NCBI GenBank assembly: GCA_963575745.1
Contig: CAUYUJ010015735.1
Span: 1 to 64,000, forward strand
Source of the DNA: Prorocentrum cordatum
Taxonomy: Eukaryota > Sar > Dinophyceae > Prorocentrales > Prorocentraceae
DNA: 64,000 bases
Direction of reading: 5' to 3'
The translations under genes were made by a program, and so were the position numbers. Below, piece by piece: positions 19,412 to 29,374 of the stretch. Below the pieces are notes generated by a model, which was given only the letters and a program-made list of their open reading frames with translations, made no database searches and was not told the origin of the DNA. The stretch's first letter is position 1; every line of letters starts with the position of its first letter.

Positions 19412-20760
19412 AAAAGGGCGGCTCCACCGCCACGGCTGCGAGTGGAGCACCATTCTCTCCAACCACGGAGCTTATCAGTTTCAGCTTGCTTCAAGGCCTT
19501 GCTGGCTTGAAGGGCGGCAGCCTTCGAAGCCAGCTCAGCGAGTTCATGCGGAAGTTCGCGCGCCAGAGACAACAGCGTGAGCCAGGGCTCCGCCTCTGAC
19601 TGAGGAACCTTGCTGACCTGGGACATGGGCCCGAGGCGCCTCGCGAGGCGCAAAGAGCAAGCACGTAGGGGGACGGGCTGAGCAGACCCCAATCCAGAGA
19701 GGCACCTGGCCAGGAGACGCCACCACGTGGCCGCAGGCGAGATCCTGGGAAAGCGCACAGGCAGCGGCTTCGGTGGTGCCTGCACAAAAAACTGGGGGCC
19801 CTCAGCACGACCGAAGTACTCGGAGTCGACGTGCGGCAGCAGGTCGTGGGCGTCCGCAAGGTCGGCCTCGGCGGTCTGGACCCACAGCTGCCAGCGCATG
19901 TCCACGTCCAGGCCAGCACGCTGAACGGTGTCTCGATACTGCCCCCAACGTGGTGCAGGATCAGCGCGAACACAGCCCACAGGTAAATCGAGAGGAAACC
20001 TACGTGGTACTCGAACAGCTGCATGACAGAGATCGCACCTTGCTTGCGTTGGAATGGTGAGCCGCACAGGATAATGTGGCGTAGTCGCAGCATCGGTCAA
20101 GACCTCAAGGCAACAACCATGTGCAATGGAGTCGGCCACCACGAAGAAATCGATTACCCTGGCCTTAGGATCAGAGGAGTTCGTACACGTGGGCACCGCT
20201 GGAGCCAAGATGGTGGCGTCGAGTGCGGCAGGCCATCCTGATGCTTCCAACTCGTGTGGATCCATATTGAAATCACCAGACACGATGAATGGCAGCCCTG
20301 ATAATTTGACTGCATTGCCTATCTGGGTTAGAATGTGCCAATTCTTACCTGACAATCCTTCACTGCAGTGTAGATACACGGCCACCCACAGGAAGCCAAT
20401 GTCTGTGATACCTGCAACATGCTTGATCAAAACTCTGCCAGGAATGAGAGAGCTGGGAATATGCTCAATGTCGGCGAGGCCAACAAACTTGGGAACCATA
20501 TGCGCCAGACCACCGCTGGAACCGCCACGCTGGGTACCCACGGCAGCTGCTATGCTAGTGCGCCATCCGCGCTTCGACAACTTGCTCTCCCATTCAATAA
20601 TTTGATGCGGTAGAAGGTGATGTTCCTGCACCACCACGCCATTGCTGCTGAGGACTTTGGGATGCTGGAGCAGCGCCTCCAACCCCGCGATCCCCGTCAC
20701 ATTGCTGGTGACTAGAGTCCAGGCGGCCAAGCTAGGAAGAAGACCCGCCAGCAGGCTCAG
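19411..20760 (-). CDS. LINE ORF2 segment 1: apurinic-type endonuclease and linker
   Basis: N-terminal part of ORF2. The endonuclease/exonuclease/phosphatase fold occupies about 20045-20735. Visible blocks: TSNVTGIAGLEALLQ, VVVQEHHL (metal-binding Glu), SGGLAHMV, VAVYLHCSEG, SGDFNMDPHELEASGW (catalytic Asp/Asn), DFFVVADS and PHYPVRL (His end block). Its job is first-strand nicking of target DNA. A linker follows to the RT junction at 19411. The upstream frame continues under ORF1, but that part is a shadow. No Met lies near the true start, and ORF2 overlaps the end of ORF1 by about 27 bases in another frame. Frameshift or reinitiation translation is therefore plausible. Confidence 0.8.
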
Positions 20761-21775
20761 CGGCGGTCGACTTGAACTTCTTGGTGGCGGCCTCTTGCAT
20801 CTGGTCGAAGATGTCACGAATGCATTCATGCTTGATCCCATGCTTCTCCTGCAATCCTTGTATGTATCCGTCGTCAGTCTGCGCCTCTGCGAACCAGGCG
20901 AGGAGCTCGGCGCGTGCTGCCTCGGCTCGCTGCCTGGCAGCGGTGGCAGCAGCAACACGCGCGGCCTCAAGCTCCTGCTCCTGCTTGGCTGCTGCAGCTG
21001 CGGCTGCGGCCTGGGCGGCTTCCGCGCGCCGCTTGGCCGCGGCCTCGCTGTCGGGAGCCCCGACAGCGCCAGCCCCTCCACCGCCATCGCCGTCCACTGC
21101 CATGGACTCGTCGGCGGGAGGGGCAGCAGCAGCAGCAGCATCGCGCAAAGGCTGCACCAGAGCTGCCAGGTCATGGGCGACTTGGGCCATGCGCGAGTCC
21201 TGGGCGAGCGCGTCGGCGAACTGCTGCAGCTGCTGAACGGGATCCTCCTTCGCAGCCATGGCCGAGTAGGCCGTTGCCGCCCGCGCCGCAGCCTCCTTGA
21301 CCGCAGTCTGCGCCAGCGCAAGCTCGGCCTTGCACTTGGCGGCGTGGGCACAGGCTGCCAGGGCACTCTCCTGCGCCTTGTCGTAGGCCCGCTGGGCCTT
21401 GTCCCGCTTGTCCGCCAGCACGTCCTGCTCGATCCTGGCCGACTTAGCTGTGGCGCTCGGCTCGCCTTTGTCGCGGTTGCGCTGGGCGACCACGCGGGCG
21501 ACGAGCTTGGGCGCCCAGTCGCTGCTGACCTCCTTGAAGTCCTCGTCGGACATCTTGGCGTAGATGCCGAGCTGACTCTCAGGAAGGAAGCTGACCTGTT
21601 TGCTCTTGGTCGGTGGCCCATTGGCCCAGGCCCCACGGTCCCGAGAGCCGGCGAGCGAGACAGAGGGTTTCGGGCCAGCCGCTTTGCCACACATCCTGCA
21701 GTTGTCGCGCCAGACATAGTTGTATCTGTACGCACACCGCTTGTTGCTGCACTGCCAGCACGAGAAGTCTCCCAT
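20732..21775 (-). CDS. LINE ORF1: zinc-finger/coiled-coil nucleic-acid-binding protein
   Basis: 347 residues from Met at 21775, chosen because it directly precedes the zinc finger MGDFSCWQCSNKRCAYRYNY continuing VWRDNCRMCG, a C-x2-C-x(n)-C-x2-C module near the N-terminus. An upstream in-frame Met at 21901 would add 42 residues lying in the UTR. The middle and C-terminal half is Ala/Glu/Lys/Arg/Gln-rich and strongly coiled-coil-like (for example AAKRRAEAAQAAAAAAAA), ending GGSSS. By analogy to LINE ORF1 proteins it should bind element RNA and oligomerise. GC-rich and intact in frame. It overlaps the start of ORF2. The leader lies 157 bases upstream. Confidence 0.78.
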   Translation of the reverse strand: MGDFSCWQCSNKRCAYRYNYVWRDNCRMCGKAAGPKPSVSLAGSRDRGAWANGPPTKSKQVSFLPESQLGIYAKMSDEDFKEVSSDWAPKLVARVVAQRNRDKGEPSATAKSARIEQDVLADKRDKAQRAYDKAQESALAACAHAAKCKAELALAQTAVKEAAARAATAYSAMAAKEDPVQQLQQFADALAQDSRMAQVAHDLAALVQPLRDAAAAAAPPADESMAVDGDGGGGAGAVGAPDSEAAAKRRAEAAQAAAAAAAAKQEQELEAARVAAATAARQRAEAARAELLAWFAEAQTDDGYIQGLQEKHGIKHECIRDIFDQMQEAATKKFKSTAAEPAGGSSS

Positions 21776-21910
21776 CGCTGCTTGAGAAACAAACGCGAGC
21801 GAGCAGCAGCAGCTAGTGAAAGAGTAATTGTGAGTGAACCAGTGCGGGGCGAACCGCACACAGTACACGGAAAGTGGTGGGGCCGCGGATCCCCTTGCCA
21901 AAACTCTCGT

Positions 21911-21931
21911 CCCAGAGCCAACTGCTACGGA
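21911..21931 (-). other. Relict spliced-leader copy
   Basis: Minus strand reads TCCGTAGC-AG-TTGGCTC-TGGG, a decayed version of the leader lying immediately 3' of the intact one. Tandem intact-plus-relict leaders are the known mark of mRNA-derived retroposition followed by a new round of trans-splicing in dinoflagellates. Confidence 0.65.
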
Positions 21932-21953
21932 CTTGAGCCAAAATGGCTACGGA
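21932..21953 (-). promoter_or_regulatory. Dinoflagellate spliced leader (22 nt, perfect)
   Basis: Minus strand begins TCCGTAGCC and ends TTGGCTCAAG with ATTT between, identical to the conserved DinoSL (D = T). It lies at the very 5' end of the LINE, next to the candidate target-site duplication 21954-21967. This shows the element was copied from a trans-spliced transcript. It is not a spliced-leader gene: on the minus strand it is followed by the relict leader and the element UTR, not by a donor splice site and Sm-like sequence. Confidence 0.9.
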
Positions 21954-22311
21954 CCTCGGGAATCTCCGGGGCCCTCCTCGTCCTCCTCATCCACCCCGCC
22001 ATCATCCTCCTACATCCTCCCACTCCCCCTCCCCGCCCACCCCCCGCTCACTCCCTCCCCCGACCAAGGAAATGCTCGGACCCTACCTAGGAACACCCAG
22101 TCCGACAACACATAGGACTCACGCTGGAAACGTAATGCCAGAACCCCGACAACACCCAGGAGCTGAACAATAGAACACCAGCCAGTCGAAGTGCCCAGCC
22201 CACGCAACCTGGGCGGAGCCCACTTAGCCCAGATCGATAACCCTACCAAGCTACTTGGGGCATCTGTACTAGCCCACTTATAGGCCAGGTTGGGCCAGAT
22301 AAAACCCACCT
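21954..22311. other. LINE insertion flank, no gene seen
   Basis: Begins with the candidate target-site duplication. Otherwise unremarkable GC-rich sequence up to the GGA run. Confidence 0.45.
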
Positions 22312-22440
22312 TGGAGGAGGAGGAGGAGGAGGAGGAGGAGGAGGAGGAGGAGGAGGAGGGAGGAGGGAGGAGGGAGGAGGGAGGAGGAAGGAGGGAAGGA
22401 GAGGAGGGGAGGAGAGAGGGAGGAGGAGGAGGAGGAGGAG
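22312..22440. repeat. GGA/GGGAGGA array
   Basis: Pure GGA from 22312 to about 22357, then GGGAGGA higher-order units. Confidence 0.95.
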
Positions 22441-22554
22441 CGCCGCCCGTGCTCGGAGTCGCCCGTCACACCACCCCCCGGCCCCCTAGAAACCCCACAG
22501 TCATCCCAGCAGGGAGGTACCACGGCGCCGCCATGATATCACCCCTCGAAAAGG

Positions 22555-22715
22555 CGAGGGGAGGGAGGGGGAGGGGGAGGGGGAGGGTGGGGAAGGGGGG
22601 GAGGGGGGGAGGGGGAGGGAGGGGGGGGGGGGGAGGAGGGGGGGAGGAGGATGGAGGGGGGGGGAGTGGGAGGGGGGGGGGGGGAAGGGTGCGGTGGGGG
22701 GGGGGTGGGGGCGGG
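22555..22715 (+). repeat. G-run tract with strong G-quadruplex potential
   Basis: More than fifteen consecutive runs of four or more G separated by single A or T bases. Strand-specific G4 formation would be expected on the plus strand. Confidence 0.9.
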
Positions 22716-22769
22716 GCCACCGAGAGCGCGCCCCGTTCCCGAGCCCGCCTCGGAAGGCAGAAGAACGCG

Positions 22770-23105
22770 GGGAGAGTGCGCGCCGCACGCGACCACGCGG
22801 AGCGGGCGGCCATGCCACCCAAGGCGGCGAGGTCGCCTGCAGCGGGGGCCCGACCACAAGACATACTCCACGAGGAGCCCAACTGAGACCCCAGGGCGTC
22901 CACTGCTTTCTGGCGTGGGGGAGCGTCGCGACGTCCACCGCGGGAAGCATGGAAACCCGAGAAGCCCAGGGCACCCTGGAGACAAGCAGGGTGTTTCCTG
23001 GCGTGGGCCACTGTACGGGGACGTGCGCGCCGAACGCGACCACGCCGAGCGGGCGGCACGGCCACCCAAAGCGGCGAGGTGCCCTTACCGCCCCCTGCAC
23101 GGCTT
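22770..23105 (+). repeat. Two copies of a GCGCGACCACGC dispersed repeat
   Basis: Segments at about 22774-22842 and 23019-23090 share GTGCGCGCCG-ACGCGACCACG, GAGCGGGCGGC and CACCCAA-GCGGCGAGGT. A third partial copy is at 24108-24165. Between the first two lies CACCCTGGAGACAAGCAGGG (about 22968), a small inverted motif that recurs at about 38998. Confidence 0.65.
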
Positions 23106-23132
23106 TCCCCCCAGGGCCGTAGGCGACCCGAG

Positions 23133-23195
23133 GAGAAGGAGGGGGAGGAGGAGGTGGAGGAGGGGGGAGGGGGAGGGGGAGGAGGACAAGCTAGG
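23133..23195. repeat. GGA tract after a GCCGTAGGCGACCC flank
   Basis: The flank at 23098-23131 (GCACGG...GGGCCGTAGGCGACCC) also borders GGA/CCT cores at 44536-44572 and, inverted, at 52034-52066. Confidence 0.7.
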
Positions 23196-23309
23196 TGCGC
23201 TCGCGTCATATCTGACGTCCTACCCCTCCCTCCCATCCCTTACCATGGCGCTGATTTTCTCTATCCGCGGACGCGTGTCGTAGCGGACCTGTGGCTCCGC
23301 GCGCGCGTG

Positions 23310-23632
23310 CGTAGTGGGTGGTGGTGCGCGTGCGTGCGTGCGTGCATGTGTGCGTGGTTGTGGTGGTGGTGGTGGTGGTGGTGTGTGGTGTGGTGGTGGT
23401 GGGTGTGGTGGTGGTGGTGGTGATGGTGGTGGTGGTGGTGGTGGATGTGGTGGTGGTGGTGGTGGTGGTGGTGGTGGTGTGGTGGTGGTGTGGTGGTGGT
23501 GGTGGTGGTGGTGGTGGTGGTGGTGGTGGTGGTGGTGGTGGGTGGTGGTGGTGGTGCTGGTGCTGGTGGTGGGTGGTGGGTGGTGCGGTGGTGTGGTGGT
23601 GCTGGTGGTGGTGGTGCGGCGCGTGGTGGCGG
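23310..23632 (+). repeat. GGT/GTG array
   Basis: Long GTG triplets with GTGT and GCT interruptions. Frames give poly-Val, poly-Gly or poly-Trp only. Confidence 0.95.
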
Positions 23633-23644
23633 GCGGATGGGCGC

Positions 23645-23798
23645 GCGAGAAAGAGGCCCGCGCTGGGGCGAGAACGCCATCCTGAACGACGGAGGCCAAA
23701 CACCGATCCGAAAATGAGGCCCACGCTGCAGCGGGAGCACGATTCGGAACGATTCGGGAGCAGAAATGAGGCCGGCGCCTCAGCGAGAGCAGCATTTG
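23645..23798 (+). repeat. Three decayed AAAATGAGGCC units ending in poly-A
   Basis: Units start AGAAAGAGGCCCGCGCTG, AAAATGAGGCCCACGCTG and AGAAATGAGGCCGGCGCC, each followed by CGAGAAC/CGGGAGCAC/CGAGAGCAG. They belong to the family seen at 4570-4950. Confidence 0.6.

Positions 23799-23851
<53 letters not shown>
23799..23851 (+). repeat. 53-nt poly-A tract
   Basis: Uninterrupted A53, unique in the window. It directly follows the decayed repeats and could be a retroposon tail. It could also be a simple slippage expansion. Confidence 0.95.
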
Positions 23852-23852
<1 letters not shown>

Positions 23853-23969
23853 GCAAGCGAAAACCCGTTTCCCGGGAATCCTGTGTAAAAAAACAGTACG
23901 CGGGGGGGGTCGGATATCTTCGGGACGCCATCAGGAGAAGTGGGAGAGTATTTTCATATTGTGTAATTG

Positions 23970-24165
23970 TAAATGGAGGAGGAGGAGGAGGTGGAGGAGG
24001 AGGACGGAGGAGGAGGAGGAGGAGGAGGACGGAGGAGGAGAAGGAGGAGGAGGAGGAGGGGGGGGAGGAGGAGGACGGGTCGCCTAATTAAGCCCTTCGG
24101 AGACACCCTCCAGGCGGCACGGCAACCCAAAGCGGCGAGGTCCCCTTACCGCCCCCCACTGCCAC
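23970..24165. repeat. GGA core with GGGTCGCC-CTTCGGAGA flank
   Basis: GGA units to about 24072, then GGACGGGTCGCCTAATTAAG and CCCTTCGGAGACACCCTCCA. The same flank order follows the GGA core at 44705-44745 and lies inverted before the CCT core at 51905-51945. Confidence 0.7.
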
Positions 24166-24536
24166 CACTACCCCGCCAGATCCTGCGGGCCCAGGAAGCC
24201 CCAAAAGGAGGAGGGAAGTGCGAGGCGGGGATTCATCCACATCCACCGCCAGGGAGACAGACGTCGTGGTGCCCCAGCGGGTGGCGGAGATGGACATATG
24301 ATGGTCCCCAGGGGCCCGAGCATGTCCATATCCACCGCCTGCCGAGGTACCCAGAAATCGATCCTCCCAACGGTGGTCATGCATAGATTCCCGCCTCGGA
24401 GGCAGAGGTGGGGACAGGGGGGGCGCGTCCCCGGCACGCCCCCTCCCCATCTGCGCGCGCGCACAACCGCCGACCTCCTGATGCCGAGACACCACCAGCC
24501 TCTGCCGCGGGCCGAGCGAACACGGGCCTCGTTTTT
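24166..24536. other. Unique GC-rich stretch, no gene seen
   Basis: Two short similar segments (CATCCACATCCACCGCCAGG near 24235 and CATGTCCATATCCACCGCCT near 24320). Nothing else recognisable. Confidence 0.4.
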
Positions 24537-24587
24537 TGTCCTCTCTCTCTCTCTCTCTCTATGTCGTTTTCTCTCTCTCTCTCTCTC

Positions 24588-24642
<55 letters not shown>

Positions 24643-24697
24643 GTTCTCTCTCTCTCTCTCTCCCTCCTCTCTTTCTTTTTCTCTATTTCTCTCTCTC

Positions 24698-24732
<35 letters not shown>

Positions 24733-24733
24733 T
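24537..24733. repeat. CT dinucleotide array with a TA run
   Basis: CT repeats interrupted by a TATATA run at about 24625-24641. Confidence 0.95.
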
Positions 24734-25090
24734 CGAAGACACACCGCGACAATATCTCGCCCCCCCCCTCCGCCAAACCGCAGCACGCGCTGAAGCCGGC
24801 GAGAGCTCCGCAGCACACCCGCACGCACGCGCCGTCCACTCCGTCACCGACCGCCGCCCCGCCGCGCCGCGAATCTACCGCTGGGGCTCTGCCGCAACCG
24901 GTCTGGCGAGGGTGCGCCTCCTTCCTCACGCTCCCAACCCTTCCCCCTCTGCTGCGAGAGCCCCTCCCCCCTGCCGCCCGCTTGCCAGTGTAGGATAACG
25001 GCCCATAGAGAGACACGGTGGGACGATGTAAACAAAAGTTATCTGCCGCTGGGAGGGGCTTTGCGTAAGACGACCAACGAATCTCAGTGA
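24734..25090. other. GC-rich sequence, no gene seen
   Basis: No repeat or protein similarity recognised. Open frames are Arg/Pro-rich. Confidence 0.4.
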
Positions 25091-25109
25091 GGACGATGAC
25101 AACGACGAA

Positions 25110-25144
<35 letters not shown>

Positions 25145-25160
25145 CAACGACGACGACTAG
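25091..25160. repeat. GAC/ACG trinucleotide run
   Basis: About 20 GAC units with a few AAG and AAC variants. Confidence 0.95.
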
Positions 25161-26089
25161 GCCCAGAACCCAGCGTAGCAGCCACATAGCCCAAGGCGCT
25201 GCTGCATGATGGGTCCTACACTAAGCGTCGCGGGTGGCTCGGCGAGTCGAAGGGCTGAAGGGCTGTGAATTCACCCAAGACCAAGGCGCTCAGCATTACA
25301 TCGCGCGCGTCTGCGGGAACGCTGAGCTGACGTCCGCGGGCACGGTCGAGCCAGGCCGGCTAGGTAGGCAGTCCTGGGAGACCTGGCTGCGGCGAGGAGT
25401 GAACCCTGACATCTCCGATGTCGTGTCTCTTGCCGCAACGCGGCTCCCCAAGAGCCTCTGGACCCCTTCCCAGGGACGGGCTCTCCATCCTGGGGCGCTC
25501 TCTGACGGCCCCGGGGCCCAGGGAGGACCCCCTCGGAGGCCGGAATCGGCCAACAACCGCCCGTCGTGACTCTGCCCACGGCGCGAGGAGGTTTGGCTGT
25601 CGGGTCATCTGTTTATAATTGATTGTTTTGTTATGTCTGCAATGTTGGTTATTTGATGTGGCTGTCGGGTCACAACTCGAGTATCCCGCGGCCGTCCAGG
25701 GCGATCTGGGCACCCCCTGAACGCCCTCGGCGAGGCGCAGCTGCTGGAGCGCACCCCTAGTTTGCAAAACCTCTGGGGACCCAAGAGCACCGGTCGAGGA
25801 CCCGTCCCCGCCTCGATCCTCGAACCCATTCGAGGCCGAGCGAGGGGCAACGATAGGGGGGAACTGGCTCAGGGGGGGAACCTCGACCTGGAATCGGCGA
25901 TACACTGCGGATAGATCGCCGATAGGCCCCCGATAGCGAATCCCCACGTTCGGCGGGGCGAGGCTATCAGACCCCTCCTGGCGATCAGTGGGCGACTGGG
26001 GGCCGATGCACCCGCCCACCCTGAGCTCATCCCCCCTGACGTTCCCCCTGACCTCCTCCCCGTTCTCCTCCTTCTGCACTTCCTCTTCC
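25161..26089. other. Unique sequence with a dispersed repeat at 25700-25935
   Basis: CTCGGCGAGGCGCAGC-GCTGGAG (about 25728) and GGGGAACTGGCTCAGGG followed by CTCGACCTG (about 25858) both recur, in the other order, at 45806 and 45548-45735. TGGCTGTCGGGTCA is a direct repeat at about 25596 and 25659. No gene recognised. Confidence 0.5.
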
Positions 26090-26400
26090 TCCCCCTCCTC
26101 GTCATCCCCATCCCATCCCTCTCTCCTACCCTCCCTCCCTCCATCCCTCCCTCCCTCCCTCCGTCCTCCTCCTTCTCCACCTCTTCCTCCTCCTCATCCT
26201 CCTCCTCCTCATCATCATCATCCTCCTCCTCCTCCTCCTCCTCCTCCTGCTCCTCCTCCTCCTCCTCCCCTCCTCCTCCTCCTGCCCCTCCTCCTCCTCC
26301 TCCCCTCCGCCTCCCCTCCTCCTCCTCCTCCTCATAACATCATCCATCCTCATCCTCCTCCACCTCCTCCTCCTCCTCCTCCTCCTCCTCCTAGTCCTCC
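26090..26400. repeat. CCT/CCCT array
   Basis: TCCC-rich start, then CCT triplets with CAT patches. Confidence 0.9.
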
Positions 26401-26637
26401 TCCTTCCCCTGAGCCCATATCTCCCCCCACCCCCCCGCTGAGCTCAATCCCCTCCTGAGTCGAACCCCCTCGAGGCTGACGATGCCCGTGGGAGGCGGGA
26501 TGTTCGCGCCCCGCGCGCCTTGGCACGCTTCCAGCCCACGAAGGCGCACAGCGGCATCTCCTCCTCGGGGGCGCGGGGGCCGCCAGAGACCAGAGCTTGC
26601 GAACCGAAGTCCCTCCCCACTTCGTCACGGGAGGAGG
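26401..26637. other. Unique sequence up to the gap
   Basis: No gene recognised. It ends in GGAGGAGG at the gap edge. Confidence 0.4.
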
Positions 26638-26737
26638 NNNNNNNNNNNNNNNNNNNNNNNNNNNNNNNNNNNNNNNNNNNNNNNNNNNNNNNNNNNNNNN
26701 NNNNNNNNNNNNNNNNNNNNNNNNNNNNNNNNNNNNN
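26638..26737. other. Assembly gap (100 N)
   Basis: Exactly 100 N, a placeholder size. The purine flank on the left and CAT array on the right suggest the assembly broke inside simple repeats. Confidence 0.99.
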
Positions 26738-26910
26738 AACAGCATATTCATCATCAACAGCAGCATCATCATCATCATCATCATCCGCATCATCATCATC
26801 CGAATCATCAACCTCATCAGCATCATCATCATCATCATCATCATCATCAGCATCCTCATCATCATGATCATCATCAGCATCCCCATCATCATCATCATCA
26901 TCACCACCAC

Positions 26911-26941
<31 letters not shown>

Positions 26942-27359
26942 GTCATCGTCAGCATCATCAGCAGCAGCATCATCAGCATCATCATCAGCAGCATCAGCAT
27001 CGGCATCATAATCATCATCATCAGCAGCATCAGCATCATCATCATCTCATAATAATCATCGTCATCATCAGCATCATCATCAACAGCATATTCATCATCA
27101 ACAGCAGCATCATCATCATCCGCATCAGCATCAGAATCATCAACATCATCAGCATCAGCATCAGCATCAGCATAATCATCATCCTGATCATCATCATCAT
27201 CATCATCATCCTCATCCTGGTCACCATCGTCATCATAATGGCCATCATCATCATCCCCGTCGTCACCATCGTCATACTTATCGTCTTCTTTATCATCACC
27301 AGAATCATCAGCATCATCGTTATCATCATCAGCATCATCATCAACAGCATCATCGTCAT

Positions 27360-27391
<32 letters not shown>

Positions 27392-28216
27392 TCGTCATGA
27401 TCATCATCATCAGCATCATCAACAGCAGCAGTATCAGCATCATCATCATCGTCACCAATGGGCATCATCATCATCAGCATCATATTCATAATCATCAACA
27501 GCATCAGCATCATCGTCATCAGCATCATCAACATTGTCAGCATCTCATCGTCGTCATCAGAATCAGCATCATCATCATCGTCATCATCACCGTCGTCATC
27601 GCCATCAATATCACCAGCATCATCAGCATCGTCATCATCAGCATCATCAACATCGTCAGCATCATCATGAGCATCGTCATCATCAGCAGCATCATCATCA
27701 TCCCCATCGACGGCACCATAGTCATCAACATCACCGTCGTCATCATCATCATCATCATCATCATGGGCAGTAGTAGCATCATCAGAATCAGCATCACCAT
27801 CATCATCATCATCAGCATCAGCATCAGCATCAACATCATCATCATCATCATCAGCAGCATCGTCATGATCATCATCATCAGCATCATCAACAGCAGCAGT
27901 ATCAGCATCATCATCATCGTCACCAATGGGCATCATCATCAGCATCATATTCATAATCATCAACAGCATCAGCATCATCATCATCATCATCAGCATCATC
28001 AACATTGTCAGCATCATCATCGTCGTCATCAGAATCAGCATCATCATCATCATCATCATCACCGTCGTCATCGCCATCAATATCACCAGCATCATCAGCA
28101 TCGTCATCATCAGCATCATCAGCATCGTCAGCATCATCATGAGCATCCTCATCATCAGCAGCATCATCATCATCCCCATCGACGGCACCATAATCATCAA
28201 CATCACAGTCATCATC

Positions 28217-28248
<32 letters not shown>

Positions 28249-28733
28249 CATCATCATCATGGGCAGTAGTAGCATCATCAGAATCAGCATCACCAGCATC
28301 ATCATCATCAGCATCAGCATCAGCATCAACATCATCATCATCATCATCATCGTCATCATCATCAGCCCCATCACCATCATCATCGTCATCAGCATCACCA
28401 TCCTCATCCTCATCAGCATCATCATCATCAGCATCAGCATCATCATCAACAACATAATCATCATCATCAGCAGCATCATCAGCAGCAGCGGAATTGTCAT
28501 CATCGGCAGCATCATCATGAGCAGCAGCATCATCATCAGCAGCATCAGCAGAATCGCCATAGTCAGCATCATAATCTTACTCATCCTCACACTCATCATC
28601 ACCATCATCATCACTAGCATCATCAGCATCGTCGACATCACCATCAGCGTCATCAACAACAACATCATCGTCATCATCGTCATTGTCGTCGTCATGGTCA
28701 TCGCCATCACCATCGACATCGTCATCGCCATCG

Positions 28734-28781
<48 letters not shown>

Positions 28782-28882
28782 CCATCACCATCAAACCAGA
28801 TCATCATTATCTTCATCAGCGTCTTCAGCATTATCATCAGCATCATCATCGTCTCCATCATCGCCAGCGTCATCAGCATCAG

Positions 28883-28921
<39 letters not shown>

Positions 28922-28941
28922 TATCATTAGCAGCATTCATT

Positions 28942-29003
<62 letters not shown>

Positions 29004-29342
29004 AAGCATAACCATCATCATCACAGTCAGCAGCGGCATATTCATCTTCATCATCATCACCATCACCATCAACATCATCATTAACATCATCATCATATTC
29101 GTCATCAAAGTCATCATCATCATCAGCATCATCTCCTCATCACCATCATCACAATCAGCATAATTCATCGTTATCATCATCGTCTCGATCATCGTCGTCG
29201 TCAGCATCATCACCATTACCAGTATCATCATCATCAGCATCATCACCAATACCAGCATCATTATCATCAACCACATCATCGTCATCATCATCATCAGCAT
29301 CGCCGTCGTCGTCGTCGTCGTCAGCATCAGCATCAGCATCAG

Positions 29343-29374
<32 letters not shown>

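Larger units (their letters stand above)
16151..21953 (-). mobile_element. Non-LTR retrotransposon (LINE) with a spliced-leader 5' end
   Basis: A 5.8-kb element read on the minus strand. Order: spliced leader (21932-21953), relict leader (21911-21931), 5' UTR, ORF1 (20732-21775), ORF2 with apurinic-type endonuclease, reverse transcriptase and RNase H in three frame segments (16306-20760), then a 3' tail with a tRNA-like stem. Architecture and the C-terminal Cys motif resemble LINEs abundant in dinoflagellate genomes. The leader implies the copied RNA was a trans-spliced mRNA. Two frameshifts make this copy inactive, or reflect assembly errors in homopolymers. Confidence 0.88.

Noticed and set aside
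20761-21921. First 390 residues of the 935-residue minus frame
   Set aside because: Out-of-frame shadow of ORF1. Endonuclease similarity starts only after about 20740.
21932-21953. A spliced-leader RNA gene
   Set aside because: The leader is followed by a relict leader and element UTR rather than a GT donor and Sm-like site, so it is a reverse-transcribed leader.
20772-22090. 482-residue plus-strand frame opposite LINE ORF1
   Set aside because: Antisense shadow of ORF1. The minus strand has the zinc finger, coiled coil and upstream leader.
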